A stretch of 64,000 nucleotides of DNA from an uncultured Rhodospirillaceae bacterium (GTDB lineage Bacteria > Pseudomonadota > Alphaproteobacteria > UBA8366), in contig CAJWLM010000001.1 in assembly GCA_913043025.1 (NCBI GenBank), positions 205,723 to 269,722 on the forward strand, given 5' to 3'. Shown here one piece after another: positions 26,764 to 35,830 of this stretch. The position numbers and the translations under genes are program-made. The notes beneath the pieces are model-generated. The model searched no databases. It had not been told where the DNA came from and saw only the letters and a list, made by a program, of their open reading frames with translations. How positions within the stretch are numbered: the first letter of the stretch is position 1; each line of letters opens with the position of its first letter.

Positions 26764-28104
26764 TTATCCCTCGCCAGGCATTGGCACAGAAACGCCTTCT
26801 TCGCTGTAGATTTTTAGTTTGTTACGCAATGTTCGTATTGAAATACCGAGAATATTAGCTGCATGGGTTCTATTACCAAGACAGTGTTCCAAGGTTCCTA
26901 TTATTAAGTCTCTTTCAACCTCGGCAACAGTCTTACCAACCATAGTTTCAGCCTTGCTTGCTGCTGCTGCAGCAACGGAGGTTGCGTCGTCAGCGGGTAA
27001 GCCTTCACTTAAGTTCAACATTATCGCGTCAGTATCAATCTCACCACCTTGCGCTAAAAGCACTGAGCGATGGACCGTGTTTTCAAGTTCACGCACGTTT
27101 CCGCGCCAAGTATGGCATTTCAATGTTTCTTCGGCCGATTTAGTAAATGGCCGATAGTCGACACCGTTTGAGTCCGCATATTTTTTTGCAAAATATTTGG
27201 CTAGAGTTAGGACGTCCTTCGGCCGCTCGCGCAGCGGTGGCATAGCAACGTTGACGACGTTAAGACGAAAAAAAAGGTCTTCTCTGAAATCATTTTCATT
27301 TACTGCTTGCTCTAAATTACGATTTGACGTTGCAAGAATTCGCACATCAACTGGAATGGTTTGTGTGCCACCAACTCGGTCGATTTCACGTTCTTGTATA
27401 ACCCTTAGCAGTTTGGCTTGAAGGCGTGGGTGCATCTCACTTATTTCATCTAATAAAAGTGAACCACCATTCGCTTCTTCGAACTTTCCAATACGCCTGG
27501 CTACTGCACCGGTGAACGCTCCTTTCTCGTGCCCAAACAACTCTGACTCAAGGAGGTTTTCCGGGATCGCAGCACAATTGACCGCCACAAATTGAGCAGT
27601 TGATCGTTTACTCTTTTTATGGATGTGATTGGCCATAAGCTCCTTGCCCGTTCCGGACTCACCGGTAATCAACACTGATGCCTCAGATGGCGCTATTTTA
27701 TTGGCAAGCGCGATTACAGCGTCCATGACTGGGTCCTGGAATACAATCTTACTACTTTCTTCGGAAACAGCCTCAAGTACTGCTGCAATTAATTCTGCGT
27801 CTGGAGGTAGGGGTATGTATTCTTTAGCCCCTTGTTTAATTGCTGCTACGGCAGCATCCGCATCAGTTCCAATACCACAAGCGACAACAGGCACAGCTAT
27901 GCGTTCAGTATCTAAGCGCTTTATCATGCTTCCGATGTCGAGCTTGACATCGATCATTACTAAATCTGCACCTTGCCCTGTCCGAAGTGCATTCATCGCT
28001 TCATCAATGCTGCCTGCTTGAGCAACTTTGGCGCCTCGTGACAATGCAATTTTACCTGCAGTAGTGATATGTCCCTCAAGGGTTCCAACAATTAATAATC
28101 TCAT
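26764..28104 (-). CDS. flbD: Sigma-54-dependent flagellar transcription activator FlbD
   Basis: A 446-residue NtrC-family regulator. The N-terminal receiver-like domain (1-115) opens RLLIVGTLEGHI, lacking the usual acidic pair. D52 (MIDVKLD) and PLPPDAELI are present, as in Caulobacter FlbD. The AAA+ domain has Walker A GESGTGKE (148-155), the sigma-54-contacting GAFTGA loop (195-200), and VRILATSNRN. A Fis-type helix-turn-helix near the C-terminus (NRTHAANILGISIRTLRNKL) binds DNA. FlbD activates class II/III flagellar genes together with FliX and represses fliF in Caulobacter. Its likely targets in this window are the sigma-54 promoters with palindromes described below. Confidence 0.95.
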   Translation of the reverse strand: MRLLIVGTLEGHITTAGKIALSRGAKVAQAGSIDEAMNALRTGQGADLVMIDVKLDIGSMIKRLDTERIAVPVVACGIGTDADAAVAAIKQGAKEYIPLPPDAELIAAVLEAVSEESSKIVFQDPVMDAVIALANKIAPSEASVLITGESGTGKELMANHIHKKSKRSTAQFVAVNCAAIPENLLESELFGHEKGAFTGAVARRIGKFEEANGGSLLLDEISEMHPRLQAKLLRVIQEREIDRVGGTQTIPVDVRILATSNRNLEQAVNENDFREDLFFRLNVVNVAMPPLRERPKDVLTLAKYFAKKYADSNGVDYRPFTKSAEETLKCHTWRGNVRELENTVHRSVLLAQGGEIDTDAIMLNLSEGLPADDATSVAAAAASKAETMVGKTVAEVERDLIIGTLEHCLGNRTHAANILGISIRTLRNKLKIYSEEGVSVPMPGEG

Positions 28105-28165
28105 TTCTTTTCCCGTTCTGACGCTTTGAGGCGTAAATGTAATTTGTCCAAAATATCCGGCAACA

Positions 28166-29008
28166 TCAGTCGAAATACTTGATGCGGTGGTCTGGAGGGA
28201 GCACTGTATTTAACAACATTTCCAATCGCCTTGGACTTTCTTGTCGTCCAATTGAGGCAGCCGACATCACATAGATGGAGGCGATTAACATATTTTCTGA
28301 GGAATTTCGTTCGAGTTTTGAAGCCAACGGTGTAAACACCATGTTGGCAAGAATAACCCCATAAAAGGTGGTGAGCAGTGCAATTGCCATACTCGGTCCC
28401 ATTGTGCTGGGATCCTCAAGATTACCCAACATTTGCACCAGGCCAACCAGTGTTCCAATGAGCCCCATCGCCGGCGAAATGTCAGCGGCTTTTCGTAAAA
28501 TCCTTATTGTACAATCATTACGATGGGCCAAGGTTTGGTATTCTTGCTTCATCATAGCTTCTACATCATCACCAGATGAACCATCAATAACCATTTCTAT
28601 ACCTTTGTATAGCATGCCCGAGTCTTTGAGGTGAGGGAGATGTTTTTGAAGAGCTAGGACACCTTTTTTCTTTGCTATTTCTGCTATTTGAAGCAGGTGC
28701 TTTGCTGTTGCGTCGGTGTCTCGAGAAGCATGAAAGAAAGCTTGTAGAACAATCTTAAACGAGCCCTTAATTTCGCCTAGTGAGAAGCACGCCGTTACAA
28801 TCCCTAATGTGCCGCCAAATACAATGAATATTGATTTTAAATCGAGGAAAGTGTCCGGTGAACCTCCCAGGGTTATGGCAGTTATGACCAGCAGAAATGC
28901 ACCTGGTATACCAGCTATAGTAGCAAAGTCGATTGATGTCTTTGCGCGGGGTGCCCGGGGTAGACTGGCGCTTACCAGATTTTCACCGGGGCCAATATTT
29001 GAAACCAT
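28166..29008 (-). CDS. motA: MotA/PomA-type flagellar motor stator protein
   Basis: A 280-residue MotA/PomA-type stator subunit. The conserved N-terminal strand DFATIAGIPGAFLLVITAI and the segment IVFGGTLGIVTACFSLGEIKGSF mark the PomA-like branch. The cytoplasmic loop carries charged residues for rotor contact (KQEYQTLAHRNDCTIRILRKAAD), and the late helices are PAMGLIGTLVGLVQMLGNLEDPS and MAIALLTTFYGVILAN. About 20 extra N-terminal residues (MVSNIGPGENLVSASLPRAP) precede the family start. The partner MotB is not in the window. The gene lies within the fliF-flbD operon rather than with MotB. Confidence 0.88.
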   Translation of the reverse strand: MVSNIGPGENLVSASLPRAPRAKTSIDFATIAGIPGAFLLVITAITLGGSPDTFLDLKSIFIVFGGTLGIVTACFSLGEIKGSFKIVLQAFFHASRDTDATAKHLLQIAEIAKKKGVLALQKHLPHLKDSGMLYKGIEMVIDGSSGDDVEAMMKQEYQTLAHRNDCTIRILRKAADISPAMGLIGTLVGLVQMLGNLEDPSTMGPSMAIALLTTFYGVILANMVFTPLASKLERNSSENMLIASIYVMSAASIGRQESPRRLEMLLNTVLPPDHRIKYFD

Positions 29009-29025
29009 ATTCTAGCTGCAACTCC

Positions 29026-29400
29026 TCACGTGTTTTGATCAGTCTTGATTATTTCTGTCATGGTGATGCCTAGTTTATCATCAACAACAACTACTTCGCC
29101 ACGAGCAACAAGTCGATTATTAACATATATATCAATGGCTTCACCAACCTTGCGGTCAAGCTCAACGACCGCACCTCTTCCAAGCTTCAAAAGCTGATTA
29201 ACTTGCATGGTTGCAGTGCCTAGAACTGCAGAGACACGAACTGGGATTTCATAAACTGCTTCTAAATCCTGCGCGCCAGTTGGCCCCTCTGAAGTCTCAT
29301 CATCAACCTGATCTTGGCCACTGCTCTGCTGCGCTTGATCTGGAGCGCTATCTGCTTCATCGTCGATTTCATTCAATTCCAGATCAGTTTCATCAGCCAT
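29026..29400 (-). CDS. fliN: Flagellar motor switch protein FliN
   Basis: A 124-residue C-ring subunit. After an acidic N-terminal tail (DETDLELNEIDDEAD and following residues, Gln/Asp/Glu-rich) comes the SpoA-type domain: IPVRVSAVLGTATMQVNQLLK, LGRGAVVELDRKVGEAIDIYVNNRL, VARGEVVVVDDKLGITMTEII. Two ATGs are adjacent at 29403 and 29400; AGGAGG lies 5 bases before the second, so I use 29400. The gene sits between fliH and the motA-like gene. FliM is not in the window. Confidence 0.93.
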   Translation of the reverse strand: MADETDLELNEIDDEADSAPDQAQQSSGQDQVDDETSEGPTGAQDLEAVYEIPVRVSAVLGTATMQVNQLLKLGRGAVVELDRKVGEAIDIYVNNRLVARGEVVVVDDKLGITMTEIIKTDQNT

Positions 29401-29418
29401 CATGGCCTCCTAATGCCG

Positions 29419-30195
29419 TTAGATGCCGGCAGGTTCTGTTTCGGGTATTTTGTTGTCGAGTGCGTCATGCTTAAATTCAGCTCCCAAAGGGTCTTTCTTT
29501 CGATTTATCTCCGCCTTATGTTGGTTTTCTTTGGTATTTTTTTCAAATTTGGACAACATGGCGTCGATCGTGGCCCAAAGACCATCGAAATCACGTTCAG
29601 CACCCCCATCACCCCACCTAATTGCGCAATCTGCGGGGCCCATTTTGTCATCGCTAATTACGGTGATGTCTGCCTCACATTTATGGCTTTTAAGCATATT
29701 TTGAAAGCGTTCCTCTATGTTCGCTGCGCAATCAGTGTGAACTTGAATTGTAATTTTCGCATCCTCATTTATCAAATCTAAGCACTGCTCAAGGGCATGT
29801 TCAATTTCCTCAAATCCATGTACGGCTGCTGTCTGAGGAAGCAAACGCCCAACAATGCGACGAACTAACTCACTCGCTAATGCCTGCATACTGCCTTGCA
29901 ACCGTTGTTGTTCGTTTCCTAGAACATTTATTTCATAAGCAATTTTTTCCAGGGCTTCTTTGATTTTAGATTCCAAGCAATTATGAGCAATCTCGTTAGC
30001 GGCTGCCTGCCCTTCAGCGAAGGCTTTTTTTCTGGCCTCTTCGACCTCTTCCATTGAGAATGTTGGTTCTGCCTCAATTTCATCGACATCCTCTTGTTCA
30101 ATGACTTTTGGCTTGTCAAATGACACGCCAAAATCAAAAGGCTGTGCATCCTGATCACTGTCTTGAGTTCGATGTGGTTTTGCCACTGCGTTCAT
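29419..30195 (-). CDS. fliH: FliH-family flagellar export regulator (FlbE-like)
   Basis: A 258-residue hydrophilic protein in the fliF-fliG-fliH-fliN order. In Caulobacter the gene at this position is called flbE. The central part is helical (EVEEARKKAFAEGQAAANEI, with the A/G-rich small-residue repeats typical of FliH). A C-terminal globular part includes VHTDCAANIEERFQNMLKS and PADCAIRWGDGGAERDFDG. FliH binds FliI and holds it to the C-ring. Sequence similarity is modest; position and the AExAxA-type helix are the main evidence. It precedes fliN by 18 bp. Confidence 0.85.
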   Translation of the reverse strand: MNAVAKPHRTQDSDQDAQPFDFGVSFDKPKVIEQEDVDEIEAEPTFSMEEVEEARKKAFAEGQAAANEIAHNCLESKIKEALEKIAYEINVLGNEQQRLQGSMQALASELVRRIVGRLLPQTAAVHGFEEIEHALEQCLDLINEDAKITIQVHTDCAANIEERFQNMLKSHKCEADITVISDDKMGPADCAIRWGDGGAERDFDGLWATIDAMLSKFEKNTKENQHKAEINRKKDPLGAEFKHDALDNKIPETEPAGI

Positions 30196-30267
30196 TTTTA
30201 CCTTACAATCAAAACGGGTTTAAAAAACACTTCCAGATGAGCTTTTCATCTACCTTAAATATCGCCT

Positions 30268-31287
30268 CTAATAAATTAACTCGTCATCTTTGTCGTCGCC
30301 TTCAGCAATGAGAATATCTCCACGTTCAGCAAGGTCTTTTGCAGCCGTTACCAATTCTGATTGTGCCTCGTCGACTTCAGACAACCTTACGGGTCCCATT
30401 GCTTCCATGTCTTCACGAAGAATTTTAGCTGCACGTTCAGACATATTACTGAAAAAGAGATCGCGTAAACTATCAGTCGCTCCTTTGAGAGCAATTCCAA
30501 GCGTCTCTGTATTGACTTCGCGTAAGAATGTTTGGACGCCCTGTGGGTCGAGTTTGGCTAAATCATTGAACGTGAACATTAGCGATCTGATTTTTTCAGA
30601 TGCTTCAAGGTTTCGTTCTTCAAGCATAGTCATAAATCTCTCTTCAGTGTTACGATCCAGACCATTAAAAATTTCCGCCATCATTTCGTGGCTATCAGGA
30701 CCTTGCGCACGTGCAAGATTAGTCATGAATTCTTTTCGCAAGGTCATTTCGACATCATCCACTACTTCTTGTTGCACTGTTTCCATGCGGAGCATACGCA
30801 TAACAGCTTCCATTGCGAAGTTCTCTGGCAAAGATGCGAGTACACGAGAAGCGTGATCAGGTCGAATTTTTGACAATACTACGGCGACTGTCTGTGGGTA
30901 TTCATTTTTTAAATAGTTTGCGAGGACAACTTCATTTACGTTAGCAAGCTTGTCCCACATGGTGCGTCCGGCAGGCCCACGAATTTCTTCGAGCATGTCG
31001 CCAACTTTTTCTGAACCGAGCACTTTTTCAAGAAGACGTTCGGTGCTTTCGAAAGTGCCCACTAAAGACCCACTGGCCCCCAGTTGCTCGGCGAACTCGA
31101 CAAATAAGCGCTCGACCAAATTGGAGCTAACATTCCCAAGGCTAGACATTGTCGTAGACAATTCTCGGATTTCTTCCTCGTCTAACCGCGAAAAAAGAGC
31201 GGATGAGTGTTCTTCATGAAGCGCGAGCAGCAAAATTGCAGCTTTCTCTAGGCCCGTCAGGCCTCTGATATCCTCGCGTACGCGCAT
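30268..31287 (-). CDS. fliG: Flagellar motor switch protein FliG
   Basis: A 339-residue rotor protein that links the MS-ring (FliF) to FliM/FliN and meets the stator. The N-terminal domain reads [20 protein letters not shown]. The middle and C-terminal domains carry [19 protein letters not shown] and the torque helix region [20 protein letters not shown]. The C-terminal tail is charged ([10 protein letters not shown]). Length and domain order are standard. It follows fliF by 26 bp and is followed by fliH after 72 bp. Confidence 0.95.
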   Translation of the reverse strand: MRVREDIRGLTGLEKAAILLLALHEEHSSALFSRLDEEEIRELSTTMSSLGNVSSNLVERLFVEFAEQLGASGSLVGTFESTERLLEKVLGSEKVGDMLEEIRGPAGRTMWDKLANVNEVVLANYLKNEYPQTVAVVLSKIRPDHASRVLASLPENFAMEAVMRMLRMETVQQEVVDDVEMTLRKEFMTNLARAQGPDSHEMMAEIFNGLDRNTEERFMTMLEERNLEASEKIRSLMFTFNDLAKLDPQGVQTFLREVNTETLGIALKGATDSLRDLFFSNMSERAAKILREDMEAMGPVRLSEVDEAQSELVTAAKDLAERGDILIAEGDDKDDELIY

Positions 31288-31313
31288 TTACCGCCACCTA
31301 CTCTCTGTCTGAC

Positions 31314-33050
31314 CTAATAGCCCTTGTCCTGGGTTAGCCAATTTCGAATAACCGCAATGGCTGCTTCCGGGTGCTTGTCTACAATTTCACCAATTTTCAT
31401 GAGCGAAGTTTCTTCCAAGTTACCTTCAAGGGCATCGAGGTTAATGTCGATACGGCTCGCTTTCTTTGGCGTAACTGGCATAACACTCTCTTCCCCTGAA
31501 TCTAGAGTTGACGTTGTTGGCTCGGTTGCGGATACCTGAGCAGGCATCCCGTTTTCATCAACCTGCCCTTCAGCGGGGCCCGGTATTTGAGCCATGCCAG
31601 CACCTGCAAGTAATTGTGCTTCCCCGTCCGCTCCTATCCGTGCTCTCGATGCTGCCTGAGTGCTTTCAAAGATCTTAAGCACCATGGGTCGAACAAATAA
31701 CAGCATTACCAGGATCCCGACAAAAGCGAGTGCAAGCACTTCGATGATACGACGTATGTCAGCCGTGGTGAAGCCAAAGAACGTAGTGCGCTCATCATCT
31801 AGTGTTTGTGGTAACGGTGCGAAACGCATATTTACCACTTCAATTTTATCGTTTCGACTTGCGTCGAACCCGATGGCAGACTTTACTAGTTTTTCTATAT
31901 TATCCAATTCTTCTTTCGAGCGGGCCTTATATATCTCTTTGCCGTCCGCCTCAGTGGTGGTAGTTCCATTTATGAGGACCGCAACGGAGAGTCTCCTAAC
32001 GGTTCCTATTTCTTTCACATGATTTGTTACTGTCTTCGAAATTTCAAAATTTGTAGATTCCTCTGTCCGCTGGCTTCCCGTTTGGGCTCCGCCTTGACCG
32101 GCTTCTTGGTTAGGCGCATCTGGCAAGTTTTGGGCTACAGATACGGCATCATTTTTTGCCTCGGTTGAGCTTGATGACTCTGTTATGTTTTGTGATGATC
32201 GAATGACCTGGCCTTGGGGGTCGTACTTTTCCTCTTGCGTCACGATACGGTCAAAATCCATATCGGCCCGCACTTCTGCACGCACATTACCCATACCAAC
32301 ACTGGGCTCTAGTAGCTGCTCCAAGGTTCTAGTCATCCGTCCCTCAAAAGCAACTTTAAGCTCGTTTGCAGTTTCGCCTGCTCCTTGCCCATCACCTTTG
32401 TCGCCGCCACGCGCAAGTAGTGCACCTCGGTCATCAACAATCGAAATTCGGCTGGCTTTTAATGATGGAACGGCGTTAGCTACAAGGTGTTGTACGGCTT
32501 GAATTTGAGCGCGATCAAGTCTGACCGCTCCCCTCATGCGTAATATTACCGATGCGCTTGGCTCAACTTGTTGGCGGGAAAATAATTCACGCCTTGGTAG
32601 AACAAGATGTACTCGTGCACTACGCACCGACTGAAAACCAGCTATAGTTCGAGCAAGTTCGCCCTCCAAAGCACGAATACGGTTAATGTTTTGCACGAAA
32701 CTTGAAGTGCCAATTGACTGATCACGATCGAATAATTCATAGCCGATTGATCCTGACGCTGGTATTCCCTGTTGCGCTAAACTAAGGCGTAGCTGGTTAA
32801 CTTGGTCTGAAGGCACCATTATTCGACTGCCGTCTTTTGAAACCTTGTGGTGAACATTGGCACCCTGCAAATTTGCAACAATCTGATTGCTATCGCGACT
32901 ATCAAGATCAGTGAAAAGTACGGCAAGTTGACCGGTGCTCAGCCTATTCCACATGAAAAGGAAAAAACCTATTATCGCAAGGGTGACCCCTGCCATTGCG
33001 ACGAGGCGTCCGACCCCTAGGTTTCTAATTGTTTCAAACAACGAATTCAT
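31314..33050 (-). CDS. fliF: Flagellar MS-ring protein FliF
   Basis: A 578-residue MS-ring subunit and first gene of its operon. Membrane segment 1 is near residues 18-34 (MAGVTLAIIGFFLFMWN). The YscJ/FliF ring-building motif region lies at 40-220 (LFTDLDSRDSNQIVANLQ, SARVHLVLPRRELFSR). Segment 2 is near 445-470 (VLALAFVGILVMLLFVRPM). The C-terminal FliG-binding tail ends AVIRNWLTQDKGY. It starts at ATG 33050, with a 627-bp non-coding region upstream that should hold the operon promoter. Confidence 0.96.
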   Translation of the reverse strand: MNSLFETIRNLGVGRLVAMAGVTLAIIGFFLFMWNRLSTGQLAVLFTDLDSRDSNQIVANLQGANVHHKVSKDGSRIMVPSDQVNQLRLSLAQQGIPASGSIGYELFDRDQSIGTSSFVQNINRIRALEGELARTIAGFQSVRSARVHLVLPRRELFSRQQVEPSASVILRMRGAVRLDRAQIQAVQHLVANAVPSLKASRISIVDDRGALLARGGDKGDGQGAGETANELKVAFEGRMTRTLEQLLEPSVGMGNVRAEVRADMDFDRIVTQEEKYDPQGQVIRSSQNITESSSSTEAKNDAVSVAQNLPDAPNQEAGQGGAQTGSQRTEESTNFEISKTVTNHVKEIGTVRRLSVAVLINGTTTTEADGKEIYKARSKEELDNIEKLVKSAIGFDASRNDKIEVVNMRFAPLPQTLDDERTTFFGFTTADIRRIIEVLALAFVGILVMLLFVRPMVLKIFESTQAASRARIGADGEAQLLAGAGMAQIPGPAEGQVDENGMPAQVSATEPTTSTLDSGEESVMPVTPKKASRIDINLDALEGNLEETSLMKIGEIVDKHPEAAIAVIRNWLTQDKGY

Positions 33051-33620
33051 GACGGTATTTCCGGAACGCTCTCGGAACTGTTTAGCGTTCTACTGACACT
33101 TTTGTCGATCATTAGAAGCATCCCAAGGCATTTTTGGAGAACTCAAAGTCTTCGTACTTAAACATGCAAAAGCATCACTATCTTTTCTTAATTTCTAAAG
33201 CCAGAACCAATGACTCTGTAAATTTTATAAAATATTATAAATAAAATAAAGCAATTTGAAATATAAATGAAGTTAAAACTGGGTAAAAATTGCCTACTAA
33301 AGAGAATAAATTAAACAAAGGCAAGCGTTAATTTCAAATTCAATGTAAATTGCGCTGGAAACTCTTCAAAAATCTATCCTAATACAAAGTTAAGCGCAGG
33401 TTGTATTTGATAATGGGCTGTTTATGGGTGCTTTAAAAAAACTCCACCTATTCTGCTATTCAAGTGCTTTATATACTCACTAATTGATTGTAATAAGGAG
33501 TTGAGGACTGCAGGACACGATGTATTTCAGATGTTTAAATTTCGAATTCTACTTTTTGAAATACAAGAAAAAATTCAATAAAGGTTTGGCGGTTTCATAA
33601 GACATGTGCGACGCCATGAA
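33051..33620. promoter_or_regulatory. Upstream region of the fliF operon
   Basis: This 570-bp non-coding stretch lies between fliF and the flgE terminator and should contain the fliF promoter (transcription to the left). Two half-sites resembling the flagellar palindrome (ATTGCC at about 33289 and GGCAAG at about 33320) lie 240-275 bp before fliF. A weak -12-like TTGCA at 33165-33169 (minus strand) has a poor -24 match. I do not call a sigma-54 promoter here. In Caulobacter this operon is repressed by FlbD. The rest is AT-rich without clear features. Confidence 0.35.
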
Positions 33621-33648
33621 GAAAAGCGGCCTGCTTTTGCAGGCCGCT
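33621..33648 (-). terminator. Rho-independent terminator after flgE
   Basis: A perfect 10-bp stem, AGCGGCCTGC (33625-33634) paired with GCAGGCCGCT (33639-33648), with a 4-base loop. Read on the minus strand it is followed by TTTTC. It lies 30 bp after the flgE stop and ends the minus-strand fliK-flgD-flgE unit before the region leading to fliF. Confidence 0.85.
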
Positions 33649-33677
33649 ATATTCAATTATATTTTTACAACCTCTCG

Positions 33678-35006
33678 TTAACGCACAGACCTTACGAGTT
33701 CCTCGAGCATTTCATCGCCAGTAGTAATCATTCTTGTATTAGCTGAAAATGCACGCTGTGTCATGATCATCCGAGTGAACTCATCTGCTAGATCAACCGT
33801 TGAAGCCTCTAATGCATTAGCCTGTATGAGGCCTGCCCCACCGGAATTTGCGGTCTTTATCAGAGCCGATCCAGACTCTGCATTTTGTTTGTAAACGTTG
33901 CCAGTTTCCTCAGTAAGCTCATTGGGGTTGGCAAATGTCACTATGGGCACCTGGCTGACAACGCGTAACTCGCCGTTGTCAAATTGCGCCGTTACAACGC
34001 CATCATCCGCGACGGACACCCCAGTTATAGCACCGAACTGTCTACCGTCTTGGTTAATGTAGTTGGGCGTATAAACTCCTTCAAATTGGTGTAAGCCTAA
34101 TGCAGTATCTACAGTACCCAGGTCAAGTGTAATTGATGTTCTGTCCTCAGATGTGCCAGTTGCAAAATCGTTATCAAAGTCGAGGCTGAACGTAAATCCA
34201 TCAACATCGGTTGTAAGTGCAGTATCGATGGTTTGGCTTGTTAGATTTGTAGAATCGAGCGTTCCGTCAGCGTTAAATACTACCTGACCTAGGGCTTGAG
34301 TGCCCGTTAGAAGGGCGCTCGACGCAGTATTAACGAAACTTGCATTAGTTACTGCAGCTGTTATGTCCCAGGTATTAACTGTGGCATTCTTGGTGAACGT
34401 TAATGTAAGTGTTTCAGGTGTACCCTGTTTATCGATAACTTGTATGCCGAGGTCGAAAGTGTCACCAGTTGCAGCTGATGCTTTTAAGTTTGCACCAAGG
34501 TCGATAGTCGTGGTTTCAGCTGGTACGCCGACATTATCGGAAATATTTACTACCTCGAGTTCAGTCAGGATATTTGTTTCCTGAGGTACTTGGTTTGTAA
34601 CTGGAAATCCTAAAAGATAATAACCTCCAGCATTTACAAGGTTACCATCAAGGTCTGCGCGAAATGAACCGGCTCGGGTAAAAAGGTATTCGCCAGTACT
34701 ATCAGCTTCAGCATTTACTGCAAACATTCCATTGCCAGAGATTGCTAGATCAGTTGACGAGGACGCTGCTTCAAGCAGACCCTGCTGGTCAACTCCCCTC
34801 AGCACGTTAGACTGCACTCCTCCTGGGGAATGCGTTGTTTGATTTGATGCGGTCGTTACAAGGGATGAGAATCTGTTTCGGACCGCCTTATAACCGTGTG
34901 TATTTACATTGGCAATATTATCTCCAATCATTCCAAGTGATTGGCTTTGCGCAAATAGGCCAGACACTGCTGCCCGCATGCCACCGAATAAACTAAATGC
35001 ACTCAT
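33678..35006 (-). CDS. flgE: Flagellar hook protein FlgE
   Basis: A 442-residue hook subunit of the FlgE/FlgF/FlgG family. The N-terminal rod-type motif is ALFGG-like in SLFGGMRAAVSGLFAQSQSL, then IGDNIANVNTHGYKAVRN (the ANVNTxGYK signature). The C-terminus ends VDLADEFTRMIMTQRAFSAN and TTGDEMLEELVRSVR, the usual D0 helix. The central region (Thr/Asp-rich, about 150-330) is the surface-exposed hook domain. It follows flgD by 110 bp and is the last gene before the terminator. No separate sigma-54 promoter was seen between flgD and flgE. Confidence 0.95.
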   Translation of the reverse strand: MSAFSLFGGMRAAVSGLFAQSQSLGMIGDNIANVNTHGYKAVRNRFSSLVTTASNQTTHSPGGVQSNVLRGVDQQGLLEAASSSTDLAISGNGMFAVNAEADSTGEYLFTRAGSFRADLDGNLVNAGGYYLLGFPVTNQVPQETNILTELEVVNISDNVGVPAETTTIDLGANLKASAATGDTFDLGIQVIDKQGTPETLTLTFTKNATVNTWDITAAVTNASFVNTASSALLTGTQALGQVVFNADGTLDSTNLTSQTIDTALTTDVDGFTFSLDFDNDFATGTSEDRTSITLDLGTVDTALGLHQFEGVYTPNYINQDGRQFGAITGVSVADDGVVTAQFDNGELRVVSQVPIVTFANPNELTEETGNVYKQNAESGSALIKTANSGGAGLIQANALEASTVDLADEFTRMIMTQRAFSANTRMITTGDEMLEELVRSVR

Positions 35007-35116
35007 ATCATGTCCCTCTTAATCTTAACCCGTGTTATGGTTTATTTAAATGGTGTCCCCTGTGACTGGGTGTTTTGGTTTGATAAAGCCTCGCTGATAC
35101 TAATAAAATTTTTTCT

Positions 35117-35797
35117 TTATTCCGTATCGTGGATCTGTGTGACATTGGTCAAAGGTACCTTGACGGATCCTATGCTGAGAACGGCAGTTCCTCCGTCAAA
35201 CTCGACCCCAGTTACAGAACCGGTAATTCCGTAGGACGGCGTAATAGGCTGTCCGTCAGGATTTGTTGCATTGATTGTAAGTTGATATTTACCATCAGGT
35301 TGCGCCACACCTGTCGTAGAACTTCCGTCCCATACAAAAGAATGTTTGCCTGAAGTCGTTTCCGCTGCGCCGTAGTAAACTGTGCTGCCAGCTTCATTAG
35401 TGATTGTTGCCGATGCCGCCGCTGCATTCTGAGGAAGGGTATAACTAAATGTTGATTGCCCCTCCTCTAGCATATTCTCCTGGCCTGTGGCCGATACTTG
35501 CTTGCCCATATATGAAACTGCCGAGATCGCCATAGCATTTTGTTGTAACTCTATTATGCTTTCGAGATTCTTATTTTGGGCAATCAATTGTTCTACTGAA
35601 CTAAACTGAACCAATTGTTGGGTGAACTCATGGGTGTCTAGTGGCTCCAGTGGATCTTGATGCTGCAGTTGTGTCGTAAGAATAGTTAAGAAATTGTCCA
35701 AGTCCTCAGTCAGTTGTGATAATGCGGATTCTGACTGAGTATTGTTTGCTCCGGCTAATGCCGTTGCAGTTGAGGTAAGTGCTGCGATGTCTGACAT
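35117..35797 (-). CDS. flgD: Flagellar hook-capping protein FlgD
   Basis: A 226-residue scaffolding protein needed to build the hook. The conserved N-terminal block is LTTQLQHQDPLEPLDTHEFTQQL with the DPL signature, followed by QLVQFSSVEQLIAQNKNLESI. The C-terminal FLN-like/tudor-like region includes TSGKHSFVWDGSSTTG and GKYQLTINATNPDGQ. Length is typical. It lies 33 bp after fliK and precedes flgE. Confidence 0.94.
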   Translation of the reverse strand: MSDIAALTSTATALAGANNTQSESALSQLTEDLDNFLTILTTQLQHQDPLEPLDTHEFTQQLVQFSSVEQLIAQNKNLESIIELQQNAMAISAVSYMGKQVSATGQENMLEEGQSTFSYTLPQNAAAASATITNEAGSTVYYGAAETTSGKHSFVWDGSSTTGVAQPDGKYQLTINATNPDGQPITPSYGITGSVTGVEFDGGTAVLSIGSVKVPLTNVTQIHDTE

Positions 35798-35830
35798 CTA
35801 TTTAAACTCCAGCATTTTTTAGTAACTTTG

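Noticed and set aside
29314..29781. 155-codon plus-strand frame opposite fliH/fliN
   Set aside because: It spans two well-supported flagellar genes on the minus strand and has no family match.
33165..33180. Possible sigma-54 promoter for fliF
   Set aside because: The -12 part (TTGCA) fits but the -24 part (TAGTGA) lacks the invariant GG, so I left it as a remark.
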